NCBI RefSeq assembly: GCF_026262575.1
Contig: NZ_JAPKFL010000010.1
Coordinates: forward strand, 110,369-174,368
Direction of reading: 5' to 3'
DNA: 64,000 bases
From: Streptomyces marinisediminis
GTDB lineage: Bacteria > Actinomycetota > Actinomycetes > Streptomycetales > Streptomycetaceae
The notes below the pieces were generated by a model. The model saw nothing but the letters and a program-made list of their open reading frames with translations. It ran no database searches and was not told the origin of the DNA. Shown in pieces: positions 19,301 to 26,617 of this stretch. Positions within the stretch are counted from its first letter, which is position 1. Each line of letters begins with the position of its first letter. The translations under genes and the position numbers were made by a program.

Positions 19301-22300
19301 CTGGACCGGCGGGCCAACCGGCTCGCCCACGCGCTGATCCGGCGCGGGGTCCGGCCCCAGAACCCGGTCGCCGTGCTGCTCGGCCGCGACGTCGAGATGA
19401 CGGTGGCGCTGTTCGCCGTCGCCAAGGCGGGCGCGGTGTACGTGCCGATGGACGCGGGCTACCCGCGCGAGCGGCTGGCCTACATGCTCGACGACATCGC
19501 CCCGGCCGCCGCCGTGACGACCGGCGCCGAGCTGCCCGGCGCACGCGAGGTCCCAGTGCTGCGGCTGGACGACCCGGCCACGCTCGCCTCCGTGCCCGAC
19601 ACCGACCCGGCCGAGGCCCGCGCCGGTCTCACACCGGACGCCCTCGCCTACGTCATCTACACCTCCGGCACCACAGGGCGGCCCAAGGGCGTCGGCGTGA
19701 CCCACCGGGGCGTGCCCGACCTGATCGCCCTCCAGGAGGAGGTCGTCGGTGTCACCGAGCACGACCGGTACCTGCACTTCGCGTCGACCGGCTTCGACGT
19801 CGCGTTCTGGCAGACGATGGTGCCGCTGCTCTCCGGCGGCACGTCCGTGATCGCGCCCGAGGAGGTGCGCGTCCCCGGCGACGAGCTGCTCGACTACATC
19901 GCCGAGCACCGGGTGACCGGGGTGAACCTGCTGCCGTCGTTCCTGGCCGCGATGCCCGACGACCGCACGGTGGACCCCGAGGTGTTCTTCGTCGTGGGCG
20001 CCGAGCGCCTCGACCCGGAGCTGGCGCGGCGCTGGGGTGAAGGACGCCGGGCGCTGTTCAACGCCTACGGACCCACCGAGGTCACCATCAACGCCGTGAC
20101 CTGGCGGTACGAGCCGGACGACCCCGGCCCGCTGCCGATCGGCCGCCCCGACCCCAACGTCCGCGCCTACGTGCTGGACGCCGGACTCCAGCCGGTCGGC
20201 GTCGGCGTGACGGGCGAGCTGTACCTCGGCGGACCGAGCCTGGCCCGCGGCTACGTCGGCCGCCCCGGCCTGACCGCGGCGGCGTTCGTGGCCGACCCCT
20301 TCGGGCCCCCGGGCCGGCGCATGTACCGCACGGGGGACCTGGTGCGGTGGCGGCCGGACGGGCGGCTCGTGTTCCTCGGCCGCGCCGACCACCAGGTCAA
20401 GATCCGCGGCTTCCGGGTCGAGCTGGGCGAGATCGAGTCCGCCCTGAACCGCCACCCCGACGTGCGCGCCTGCGCGGTGACCGTGCGGGAGGGCAGGCTC
20501 GTCGGACACGTCGTCCCGGTCGACGGCGCCGCCCCCGACACCGCGCGGCTGCGCGACCACCTGGCCGCCGAGCTGCCCGACCACATGGTCCCGGCCGCGC
20601 TCGTGCCGATCGACCGGCTGCCGCTGAGCCCCAGCGGCAAGCTCGACCCCGCCGCCCTGCCCGCCCCCGAGACCGCGGCCGCCGCGCGGCGCGAGCCCGC
20701 CACCCCGGCCGAAGCGGTGCTCCTGGAGGTGTTCCGCGGCGTCCTGGGCACCGAAGCGGTCGGCCCCGACGACGACTTCTTCGCCATCGGCGGGGACAGC
20801 ATCGTGTCGCTCCAGGTCGTCTCGCGCGCCCGGCGCCACGGGCTCGGCCTGACCGCGCGGGACGTCTTCGAGGGCGAGACGGTCGCCGGGATCGCCGCGC
20901 GGGCCCGCCCCTTCGACCGGGGCGAGGCCCCCGCCGTCGGGGACGCGCCGCTCACCCCGGTCATGCGCGACCTGCTGCGCCGCGCCGGCGCCGCCGCGGA
21001 CGGGTTCTGCCAGTGGGTGGAGGTCTGCGTCCCCCCGGGCGGCGACGAGGCGGCCTGGCGGGCCGTGCTCGACGCGGTCCTCGCCCGCCACGACGCCTTG
21101 CGGGCCCACCTGGCCGACGACGCCCTGCGCGTGCCGCCGGTCGGCGCCGTCACCGGGGCCGACGTGCTGACCCGCGTGCGGGCGACCGGCGACCCGCGGC
21201 CCCTGGTCGACGCCCACACCGCCCAGGTGCGCGCGACCATGGACCCGCGCACCGGTCCGCTGCTGCGCGCGGTGTGGGTGGACGCGGGCCCGGCGCGGCC
21301 GGGCAGGCTCGTCCTGATCGCGCACCACCTGGTCGTCGACGCCGTCTCCTGGCGCGTCCTGCTGGACGACGTGGAGCACGCCCACCGCGGCGGGTCGCTG
21401 GCCCGGCACGGCCAGTCGTTCCTCGGCTGGGCTCGCGCCCTGCGCGCCGCCGACCGGCGGGCCGAACTGCCGCACTGGCGAAGCGTGACCGCCACCCCGG
21501 CCCTCGCCCCTCCGCTCGACCCGGCCCGGGACACCGTGGCCACCGCCGCGCACCACGAGTTCCACCTCGCCGCCGACGCGACCCGCGCCCTGGTCACGAC
21601 CCTGCCCACCGCCCACCGCACCACCCCGGACGCCGTGCTGCTCACCGCGCTGGCGAAGGCCGTCCGGGCGTGGCGCGGGACGCCGGAGCTGCTGGTCGCG
21701 CTGGAGAGCCACGGCCGCCCGCCGCAGGTCGACCTCTCCCAGACCGTCGGCTGGTTCACCGCCGTCCACCCCGTCCGGCTCGCCGCGGACGACGACGTGC
21801 GGGCGGTCGCGGAGCGGCTGCGCGCCCAGGGCGACGGCCTGGGCTACGGCGTCCTCACCACGGCCGGACTGCTGGAGCCCGTGGCGCCGGAGGTCGCCTG
21901 GAACTACCTCGGCCACTTCCCCGGCGCCCCGGCGCAGGAGACGCCGTGGCAGGCGCCCCCGGACGCCGACCCGCTCGGCTCGGGCGGCGCGGACGCGCTG
22001 CCCCTGCCGCACAGCCTGATGATCAGCGCCCTGGTCCGCGACGACGCGCTCGGGGTGCGCATCACGTGGCCGAGCGCGCTGTTCGCCCCCGCCGAGGTCG
22101 AGGAGCTGGCCGAGCACCTGCGCACCGCGCTCCTGCGCACCGCCGCCGCGCCGGAGGCCAGGGCGCTGGAGGGCGGCCGCCCGGTCGCCGAGGTGCAGCC
22201 GCTCACCCCGCTGCAGGAGGTGATGCTGCGGCACTCGCGCACCGAGCGGCCCGACCCGTACACCGTGCAGTCAGTGTTCTCCCTGGCCGGTCCGCTCGAC

Positions 22301-23410
22301 GTGGCGGCCCTGCACGCCGCGGGCGCCGACCTGCTGGCCCGCCACCCGAACCTGGGCGCCGTGTTCCCCGCCGACCTGGCGGTGATCCCCGTCTCGCCCC
22401 GCCCGGACTGCCGGGTGTCCGACGGGCCGGCCGAGGAGGTGCTGGCGGCCGACCTGGCCGAGCCGTTCGACCTCGCCGGCGGCCCGCTCCTGCGGCTGAC
22501 CGTGCTCCGCCGCGGTCCCGAACGCGCCGACCTGGTGCTGACCAGCCATCACGTGCTCTCCGACGGCTGGTCAGCCCCGCGTCTGCTCACCGAGCTGTTC
22601 GCCCTGTACACCGCGCGCGTCCGCGGCGCGGCACCCGAGCTGCCCGCCCCGGTGCCGTTCTCCGACTACCTGCGCTGGCGCGCCGACCACGAGCCCGACC
22701 TCGCCGCCTGGGCCGCCGAGCTGGACGGCCTGCCCCCCGGCGACCACCTGGGCGGCGGCGAGCCCGGCCCCGCCTGGCAGGAGCCGCGCCTCCTCACCTT
22801 CGACGCGGCGCTGGTGGCCGACCTCACCCGGCTCGCCGCCCAGCGCGGCCTGACCCGCAACACGCTGGTGCAGGGGGCGTGGGCGGTGCTGCTCGCGCGG
22901 CGCTCGGGGCGCACGGACGTCTGCTTCGGCGCCATGGTCGCCTGCCGGCCCCCGGAGCTGGCGGGCGTCGAGGAGATCATCGGGCTGCTCGCCAACACCG
23001 TGCCCGTCCGGGCCCGGCTCAGCGGCACGCTCGCCGCCACGCTCGCCGAGCTCCAGGCCCGGCAGCGGGCGCTGGTCGAGCACCACCACGTCGCCCTGAC
23101 CGACCTGGAGCGGCTGACCGGGCGGCGGCGACTGTTCGACAGCCTCGTGGTGTTCGAGAACTACCCGGTCGACCCCGACCGCCTCCGCGAACCCGCGCCC
23201 GGGCTCACCGTCGTCGGCACCCGGTTCCGCGAGGCCACCCACCACCCGGTGACCCTGACCGTCATGCCGGACGGCGACGGGTGGACCGGCGTGCTCGCCC
23301 ACCGGGCCGGGGTGGACGCCGACGGGCTCGCCGAGGAGCTGCTCGACCTGCTCCGCACCCTGGGCGACCACCTCGACGACGACGTGCTCGACCTCCTGGA
23401 GCGCCGGTGA
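13388..23410 (+). CDS. Siderophore nonribosomal peptide synthetase, C-A-T-E-C-A-T-E-C
   Basis: The 3340-residue synthetase has nine domains. C1 has HHLVFDG at residue 148. A1 spans about 455-955 (HTSGSTGRPKG at 604). T1 has its phosphopantetheine Ser at 986. E1 has HHLAVDG at 1158. C2 has HHALLDG at 1627. A2 has YTSGTTGRPKG at 2088. T2 has Ser2471. E2 has HHLVVDAVSW at 2646. A terminal C3 has HHVLSDG at 3054. All catalytic His motifs are intact and there is no thioesterase. Hand alignment to GrsA gives specificity residues DSDDLLMVDK for A1, whose acidic positions suggest a basic amino acid, and DVWNFVAINK for A2, probably formyl-hydroxyornithine. Both residues should be epimerised to D. C1 would receive DHB from the aryl carrier protein. 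C3 must release or extend the chain. The TTG at 13388 is chosen because GGAG lies 6 bases before it. An 18-base in-frame duplication (EEHGKP/EEHGEP) lies in E1 at residues 1417-1428. Confidence 0.92.
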   Translation: MSSASGATDGLLPLTSAQSGIWNAQRLEPDSPYYLVGDVVEISGGDPVDAEALAEAVRATTEEAETLRLRVYDTASGPRQAVGGEPVAPPRVVDVSGAADPRAAADALVDAERARAAEACRGMTDRPLYARTVIRLSDREVWYTQLGHHLVFDGYTAALLARRTAARYTALVRGTEPPRPTFGTLADLVAADRAYRDSDRFAEDRAYWVDRFTPLPDLGDAETTTGPPERTVTARAVVTPEETARLRAFADAHGVTWGEALIACYAAFLHRVLGHTDVVFALPLMCRVGATALRTPAMAVNVLPLRVTVRGEDGLGELSARVAAAMREMRDHQRYRGEDLPRDLGVPGAGALLHGRGINLKAFDLAIDFAGATGVLRNVAGGPPEDMGLSVLPTRDGGLLLGFEVDARTDDQAAVDGKLTGLRALLAGLTDGLAVGRVPLTGDADRLPAGWAPPALPGTPVDVPTAFDAMVAAHPGRTALVCGADRLSTDELAARVHRLARALRARGVGPDDVVALALPRSAELVTALLAVLDAGAAFLPLDTAHPAERLRELLDDARPALVLTSGAVDGLAWDTLVDEAAGRSGAPLRADELAAPRHPEHLAYVIHTSGSTGRPKGVLGRAGGLAALLHHQRSTVVAEAERAAGRRLRAAHTYSFAFDSALDHLVWLLCGHELHVYDAETVRDADALLAAYARDGIDVVDTTPSMAGPLVDGGLLDLRPTLLVLGGEATPPALWRRVAASGVTARNMYGPTEAAVDSTTARIGGEEPTIGHPLAGTRVRLLDAALQPVPHGTAGELYLAGPHLARGYLGRPGATAERFVADPFGAPGERMYRTGDLARWVPGRGLQYLGRGDGQVKIRGHRVETGEVEAALGAVPGVRAAAAVLRSSRLVGYVVAASVTGEAVRAHLAARLPEHLVPAAVVVLDALPLTPNGKLDRAALPAPAVSAGGREAGTERERLLCAALADVFEVERVGVDDDFFALGGDSITAITVSGRLRAMGVGLRPRDLLARRSFAALAASAEWLGDAPEPEDDPTGSVPAPPIVRGLLDPHPDVATVAGYAQWTALRVGALSPADLASGLRAVLDRHDALRLRVADDGLTVLPRGAVRAVTRLSRARDVAALARRLAGELDPRSGDLVRAALVRTGDGTPDRLVLVVHHLAVDGVSWRVLLPDLHTACTGGVLEPAGASWRRHARLLAEQGESGARRGELDHWRAALGSAARLGARPLDQARDTVATAHRSVTVATPEVTEALLTTLPAAYRAGVDEVLLAALVLALRSRGTGGDAVTVTLEGHGREHLDLSRTVGWFTSEYPVRVPAGGDVREVLRAAKEAKRAVPDGGVGYGVLRHLDPRAGAELAAIPPPDVLLNYLGRFTAPPGTGWRLPERDAFSVIEPRAKALEQVLALNCFVHEEPEGREEHGKPEEHGEPGKGGPRLAVEWTAATGVLGPDAVAALQTAWAAALETLADHAAGAVGGLTPSDLALVGLDQAAIDALERTGPVADVLPATPLQVGLAFHTLLRDDRDTDVYVVQAVTTLVGELDPRRLAEAARELLRRHPALRVYLTPAGDDVVQVVPADVRLEWRRDDRFAEAARAELERPFDPARPPLIRFLLSRIGPAEHKLVITNHHALLDGWSMPLVGRTLLALYAELGGGPAAPLAPPLSEYFRWLAGRDRAASLARWREALAGVDDATLLAPAGARTGVERPGRVTVELGREFSDRLRAFAREQGVTLSAVLQTAWGLLLGRLTGRRDVVFGCPVSGRPAEVDGVESMIGQLGTTVPVRVRHTQDQTARDVLARVHAESVALSEHHHVGLPEIQRAVGVGELFDTMLVVENFPLSTRGRTPLAPGLDLAGVDITDATHYPLTVIVLPDDAITIGLGYQPGAFTEAAVRDYGRWLHHLLRELVADPARPVLRLPVLDAGERERMLRTGAGAVPARTRGHWLEEFAAWVRRKPDAEALVCRDRSLSYADLDRRANRLAHALIRRGVRPQNPVAVLLGRDVEMTVALFAVAKAGAVYVPMDAGYPRERLAYMLDDIAPAAAVTTGAELPGAREVPVLRLDDPATLASVPDTDPAEARAGLTPDALAYVIYTSGTTGRPKGVGVTHRGVPDLIALQEEVVGVTEHDRYLHFASTGFDVAFWQTMVPLLSGGTSVIAPEEVRVPGDELLDYIAEHRVTGVNLLPSFLAAMPDDRTVDPEVFFVVGAERLDPELARRWGEGRRALFNAYGPTEVTINAVTWRYEPDDPGPLPIGRPDPNVRAYVLDAGLQPVGVGVTGELYLGGPSLARGYVGRPGLTAAAFVADPFGPPGRRMYRTGDLVRWRPDGRLVFLGRADHQVKIRGFRVELGEIESALNRHPDVRACAVTVREGRLVGHVVPVDGAAPDTARLRDHLAAELPDHMVPAALVPIDRLPLSPSGKLDPAALPAPETAAAARREPATPAEAVLLEVFRGVLGTEAVGPDDDFFAIGGDSIVSLQVVSRARRHGLGLTARDVFEGETVAGIAARARPFDRGEAPAVGDAPLTPVMRDLLRRAGAAADGFCQWVEVCVPPGGDEAAWRAVLDAVLARHDALRAHLADDALRVPPVGAVTGADVLTRVRATGDPRPLVDAHTAQVRATMDPRTGPLLRAVWVDAGPARPGRLVLIAHHLVVDAVSWRVLLDDVEHAHRGGSLARHGQSFLGWARALRAADRRAELPHWRSVTATPALAPPLDPARDTVATAAHHEFHLAADATRALVTTLPTAHRTTPDAVLLTALAKAVRAWRGTPELLVALESHGRPPQVDLSQTVGWFTAVHPVRLAADDDVRAVAERLRAQGDGLGYGVLTTAGLLEPVAPEVAWNYLGHFPGAPAQETPWQAPPDADPLGSGGADALPLPHSLMISALVRDDALGVRITWPSALFAPAEVEELAEHLRTALLRTAAAPEARALEGGRPVAEVQPLTPLQEVMLRHSRTERPDPYTVQSVFSLAGPLDVAALHAAGADLLARHPNLGAVFPADLAVIPVSPRPDCRVSDGPAEEVLAADLAEPFDLAGGPLLRLTVLRRGPERADLVLTSHHVLSDGWSAPRLLTELFALYTARVRGAAPELPAPVPFSDYLRWRADHEPDLAAWAAELDGLPPGDHLGGGEPGPAWQEPRLLTFDAALVADLTRLAAQRGLTRNTLVQGAWAVLLARRSGRTDVCFGAMVACRPPELAGVEEIIGLLANTVPVRARLSGTLAATLAELQARQRALVEHHHVALTDLERLTGRRRLFDSLVVFENYPVDPDRLREPAPGLTVVGTRFREATHHPVTLTVMPDGDGWTGVLAHRAGVDADGLAEELLDLLRTLGDHLDDDVLDLLERR
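17636..17671 (+). repeat. 18-base tandem duplication inside the first epimerization domain
   Basis: Two adjacent 18-base units (17636-17653 and 17654-17671) differ at one base and encode EEHGKP and EEHGEP. They lie in a Glu/Gly-rich insertion between strands of the E1 domain that other epimerization domains lack. They probably form a surface loop and keep the reading frame. Confidence 0.75.
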
Positions 23411-24807
23411 GCGGGAAGGCCGCGCCCCCGGCCGAGCGGGTCGACGGCCGGCTGCTGCGCGTCGCGTTCATCCTGGTGCTGGGCACCTTCATGGCCACGG
23501 TGGACGCCACGATCGTCAGCGTCGGCATCGAGACCCTGGCCGACGGGTTCGGCGCCGACGTCACCGGGGTCCAGTGGGTCACCACCGCCTACCTGCTGGC
23601 CGTCGTCACCGCCGTGCCCGCGTCCGGCTGGCTCGCGGACCGGTTCGGCGGCCGCCGGACGTGGCTCGTCGCCGTGGGCGTGTTCGTGCTCGGCTCGGCG
23701 CTGTGCGCGCTGGCCTGGTCGCTGCCGAGCCTGATCGCGTTCCGGGTGGTCCAGGGGCTCGGCGGCGGGCTGCTGCCCCCGACCGGGCAGGCGCTGCTCG
23801 CCCGCGTGGCGGGGCCCGGGCGCACCGGGCGGGTGCTCAGCGTCGTCGCGGTCGTGCCGCTGCTGTCGCCGGTGCTCGGTCCGCTGGCCGGCGGCGCCAT
23901 CCTCGGCGTGGCGCCCTGGCCGTGGCTGTTCCTGGTCAACCTGCCGGTCGGGGTGCTGGCGATCCTGCTCGCCCACCGCCACGTGCCCGCGGTGCCGCCG
24001 TCGACGCGGCGCACCGCGTTCGACCTGCGGGGCGCCGCGCTGCTCTCGCCGGGCCTCGCCGTGCTGGTCCTCGGGCTGACCGAGGTGGCCCACGGCCGCG
24101 CCCTCCCGGCCGCGATCGGCGTCTCGGCGGGGATCGCGATGCTGGCCGGCTTCACCGCGCACGGGCTGCGGACCCGCCGCACACCGCTCATCGACCCCCG
24201 GCTGTTCGCCAGGCCGCCCTTCGGCGCCGCCGCCCTCGCGCTGCTCGTCCTGGGCGCGTCGGTCTTCGGCACGATGTTCCTGCTGCCGCTGTACCTCCAG
24301 ACCGGCCGCGGGCTGTCGGCCTGGCAGGCCGGACTGCTGCTCGCCCCCCAGGGGCTGGGCGCGGCGGCCGGTTCGGTGCTGGTCAACCGCACCATCGACC
24401 GGGTCGCGCCCCGGACCCTGGTGGTCGGCGGCATCGCGCTGATCCTCGTGGGCACGGTCCCGTTCACCCAGCTCGGCCACGCGCCGCCGGACGCCGTGAT
24501 CGCCTCGGCGCTCGCGGTCCGCGGCGTCGGGATGGCCATGATCGGCGCTCCCGTGATGAACATCGTCTACAGCCGCATCGAGCCCGAGCACCTCCCCCGC
24601 GCGTCCGGAGCGCTCAGCCTGCTCAACACCGTCGGGGGTTCGGTCGGCACCGCGGTGCTCGCCGTCGTCCTCCAGGGCCGGCTGGCCGCCCGGGGGGCGG
24701 AGGTCTCCTGGGCCTTCGCCGACACCTTCTGGTGGGTGCTCGGATTCTGCCTGGTCGCCGCCGCCGGGGCCACGAGGCTGCCCCGCACCCCCGCCGGGAG
24801 GCCGTGA
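23407..24807 (+). CDS. MFS exporter of the DHA2/EmrB family, probable siderophore efflux pump
   Basis: The 466-residue membrane protein shows the 14-helix DHA2 pattern. [14 protein letters not shown] lies in the first helix, [28 protein letters not shown] holds motif A, and [10 protein letters not shown] is in helix 5. Its GTG start overlaps the NRPS stop (GTGA), so it is translated with the synthetase. The natural reading is export of the finished siderophore. The drug-efflux function of EmrB relatives is the only alternative, and the context argues against it. Confidence 0.88.
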   Translation: MSGKAAPPAERVDGRLLRVAFILVLGTFMATVDATIVSVGIETLADGFGADVTGVQWVTTAYLLAVVTAVPASGWLADRFGGRRTWLVAVGVFVLGSALCALAWSLPSLIAFRVVQGLGGGLLPPTGQALLARVAGPGRTGRVLSVVAVVPLLSPVLGPLAGGAILGVAPWPWLFLVNLPVGVLAILLAHRHVPAVPPSTRRTAFDLRGAALLSPGLAVLVLGLTEVAHGRALPAAIGVSAGIAMLAGFTAHGLRTRRTPLIDPRLFARPPFGAAALALLVLGASVFGTMFLLPLYLQTGRGLSAWQAGLLLAPQGLGAAAGSVLVNRTIDRVAPRTLVVGGIALILVGTVPFTQLGHAPPDAVIASALAVRGVGMAMIGAPVMNIVYSRIEPEHLPRASGALSLLNTVGGSVGTAVLAVVLQGRLAARGAEVSWAFADTFWWVLGFCLVAAAGATRLPRTPAGRP

Positions 24808-25130
24808 TGCGCCCCCGGCCCGCACCGGCCGAGCCGACCGGGGCCCGCCCGCTGCCCCGGCGGCGGCCGGAGCCGCCGCCCGGCACCGCGCCGCCCTCGC
24901 CGCCGTCCTCGCCCACCGCGGGGGACGGGGGCGGGGGCGGGACGGCGGCACGCACCGCGCCGCCGCCGCGGAGCGGGCGGACCACCGGACGGTGGCCCGG
25001 CGCCGCCCCGGCGGTGGCCTCGGTCCACGAGCGCACCGCCGGGCACGGGCACGGGCCAGGCTCCGGGCACGGGCACGGCTCCGGCCGCGGGAACACGTCC
25101 GCGCACGAGAACGGCGCGTGCCGCTCATGA
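24807..25130 (+). CDS. Small Pro/Gly/His-rich protein of the siderophore operon, unknown function
   Basis: A 107-codon frame fits exactly between the exporter and the acetylglutamate kinase. Its ATG at 24807 shares one base with the exporter TGA, and its own TGA overlaps the kinase ATG (ATGA). It would be translated if ribosomes follow the couplings used elsewhere in this operon. The protein begins with Pro/Arg-rich sequence and ends with a His/Gly segment ([15 protein letters not shown]) followed by a Cys near the C terminus, which could bind metal ions. No domain, signal peptide or membrane helix is visible. It may instead be only a coupling spacer. Low complexity makes the assignment uncertain. 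Confidence 0.45.
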   Translation: MRPRPAPAEPTGARPLPRRRPEPPPGTAPPSPPSSPTAGDGGGGGTAARTAPPPRSGRTTGRWPGAAPAVASVHERTAGHGHGPGSGHGHGSGRGNTSAHENGACRS

Positions 25131-26056
25131 GGCCGCCCGGCGCACCGGGAGCGCCGCACTCCGCCCCCGCCGCGCGTCCGGTCGTCGACGGGCTCCCCGG
25201 GCCGGGGCGGCTGCGGGGCCGGACCGTCGTGATCAAGCTCGGCGGCAACGCCCTGGCCGACGACGACGTGCAGCGGACGTTCGCCGAGGACGTGGTGGAG
25301 CTGGCGCGCGCGGGCCTTCGCCCGGTCGTCGTGCACGGTGGCGGGCCGCAGATCAGCGCCCTGCTCGACCGGCTCGGCCTGGAGGTCCGCTTCGCGGCGG
25401 GCCTGCGCGTGACCACGCCGGAGGTGCTCGACGTGGTGCGGATGGTGCTGGCGGGCCGGATACAGCGCGAACTGGTCGGCCGCGTCAACCGCCACGGCCC
25501 GTGGGCGGTGGGGATGACGGGCGAGGACGCCCACACCATGACCGCCGTACGGAGGCGGGCCCGGGTGGACGGTGAGCCGGTGGACCTCGGGCTGGTCGGC
25601 GACGTCGTCGCGGTGCGCCCGGACGCCGTGCGCTCCCTGCTGGAGCAGGGCCGCGTCCCGGTGGTCTCCCCCCTCGCGCGCGGAACGGACGGGCAGGTCT
25701 ACAACGTCAACGCCGATCTCGCCGCCGCGGCGCTGGCCGCCGCCCTGGGAGCCGAGAAGCTGGTGGTGCTCACCGACGTCGCGGGGCTGTACGCGAACTG
25801 GCCGCACAGCACCGAGATCATCACCCGCCTGACCGCCGGTGAGCTGGCGACGCTGCTGCCGGAGCTGTCGAGCGGCATGCTCCCGAAGATGGAGGGCTGC
25901 CTGCGGGCCGTCCGCGCGGGCGTGCGCACGGCACACGTGCTGGACGGACGGGTGCCGCACTCGGTGCTGAGGGGGGTCCTCGCCCCCGACGGCGCCGGGC
26001 CCGGCACCACCGTGACGGCGGACCGGGACGAGGCACGGCGCGGCCCACGGCCCTGA
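25127..26056 (+). CDS. argB: Acetylglutamate kinase, cluster-dedicated (ArgB family)
   Basis: The 309-residue protein is an amino-acid kinase of the ArgB type. [12 protein letters not shown] (phosphate binding), [59 protein letters not shown], and a terminal Lys block [15 protein letters not shown] are all present. It phosphorylates N-acetylglutamate, the committed and usually arginine-inhibited step toward ornithine and arginine. A second copy inside a siderophore cluster makes sense because ornithine (and possibly arginine) is a building block here. An enzyme with altered feedback control would raise the supply. It carries a longer Pro/Ala-rich N terminus (about 30 residues) than housekeeping ArgB. 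It is the last rightward gene of the operon, and the next genes are on the other strand. Confidence 0.88.
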   Translation: MRPPGAPGAPHSAPAARPVVDGLPGPGRLRGRTVVIKLGGNALADDDVQRTFAEDVVELARAGLRPVVVHGGGPQISALLDRLGLEVRFAAGLRVTTPEVLDVVRMVLAGRIQRELVGRVNRHGPWAVGMTGEDAHTMTAVRRRARVDGEPVDLGLVGDVVAVRPDAVRSLLEQGRVPVVSPLARGTDGQVYNVNADLAAAALAAALGAEKLVVLTDVAGLYANWPHSTEIITRLTAGELATLLPELSSGMLPKMEGCLRAVRAGVRTAHVLDGRVPHSVLRGVLAPDGAGPGTTVTADRDEARRGPRP

Positions 26057-26100
26057 CGCCGTCGGCGCCCGGCACGGTGGCGGGGCACCCGGCGCGGCGT

Positions 26101-26170
26101 CCGAGCGGCGGCGTCCGAGCGGCGGCGTCCGAGCGGCGGCGTCCGAGCGGCGGCGTCCGAGCGGCGGCGT
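26101..26170. repeat. Minisatellite: five perfect copies of a 14-base unit
   Basis: The unit CCGAGCGGCGGCGT occurs five times head to tail without a mismatch. It lies in the gap between the converging acetylglutamate kinase and MbtH genes. Because 14 is not a multiple of three it would shift any reading frame, so it is not coding. Such arrays vary in copy number by slippage, so this one may also be mis-assembled. Confidence 0.95.
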
Positions 26171-26235
26171 CCCGGGCCGCGCCGCCCCCTGGGACGCCGC
26201 ACGGTGGGCGCGGCGGGGGCGTCGGCGGCGCGGGG

Positions 26236-26445
26236 TCAGCCGCGCCCTCCGGTCAGGCTCACGGGCCGCAGGTCGGTCCAGTGCGCCTCGACGTAGGCCA
26301 GGCACGCCTCACGGGTGTCCTCGCCGAAGACGGGGCGCCACCCGTCCGGCACCTCGGCGAAGGAGGGCCACATCGAGTGCTGGTGCTCGTCGTTGACCAG
26401 GACGAGGAAGCGCCCCTGCGGGTCGTCGAACGGATTGATGGCCAT
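26236..26445 (-). CDS. mbtH: MbtH-like protein of the siderophore cluster
   Basis: This 69-residue protein is a canonical MbtH member. [34 protein letters not shown] and [11 protein letters not shown] cover the whole family profile. It should bind the two adenylation domains of the NRPS encoded upstream. The ATG has AAGGAG about 9 bases before it. It lies downstream of the ornithine hydroxylase gene on the same strand, 172 bases apart, and probably shares its iron-controlled promoter. The window has a second MbtH gene at 2235-2486, and crosstalk is possible. Confidence 0.95.
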   Translation of the reverse strand: MAINPFDDPQGRFLVLVNDEHQHSMWPSFAEVPDGWRPVFGEDTREACLAYVEAHWTDLRPVSLTGGRG

Positions 26446-26617
26446 GCGTGGTCACTCCTTGCGGGCGGTGCGGTGAGCGGTGCCGGGCGCGGCGGGCCGG
26501 CTCGGCGGCCACCGCGCGCGGCGCTCCCCGCGTGCGTCGGCGGGTCGTCGCGCCCCGGCGGCGCGGGCGGGGTGGTCGGGACTGGGTGGTCGGACGGGAT
26601 GCGCGGGGCGCGGCGGC

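Noticed and set aside
13325..22234. A very long open frame (2969 codons) antisense to the NRPS gene
   Set aside because: It is the high-GC shadow of the NRPS reading frame, rich in Gly/Arg/His/Gln with no domain, while the sense strand encodes nine intact NRPS domains.
26101..26170. CRISPR array
   Set aside because: The 14-base units are directly adjacent with no spacers, so this is a minisatellite. No cas genes are present in the window.
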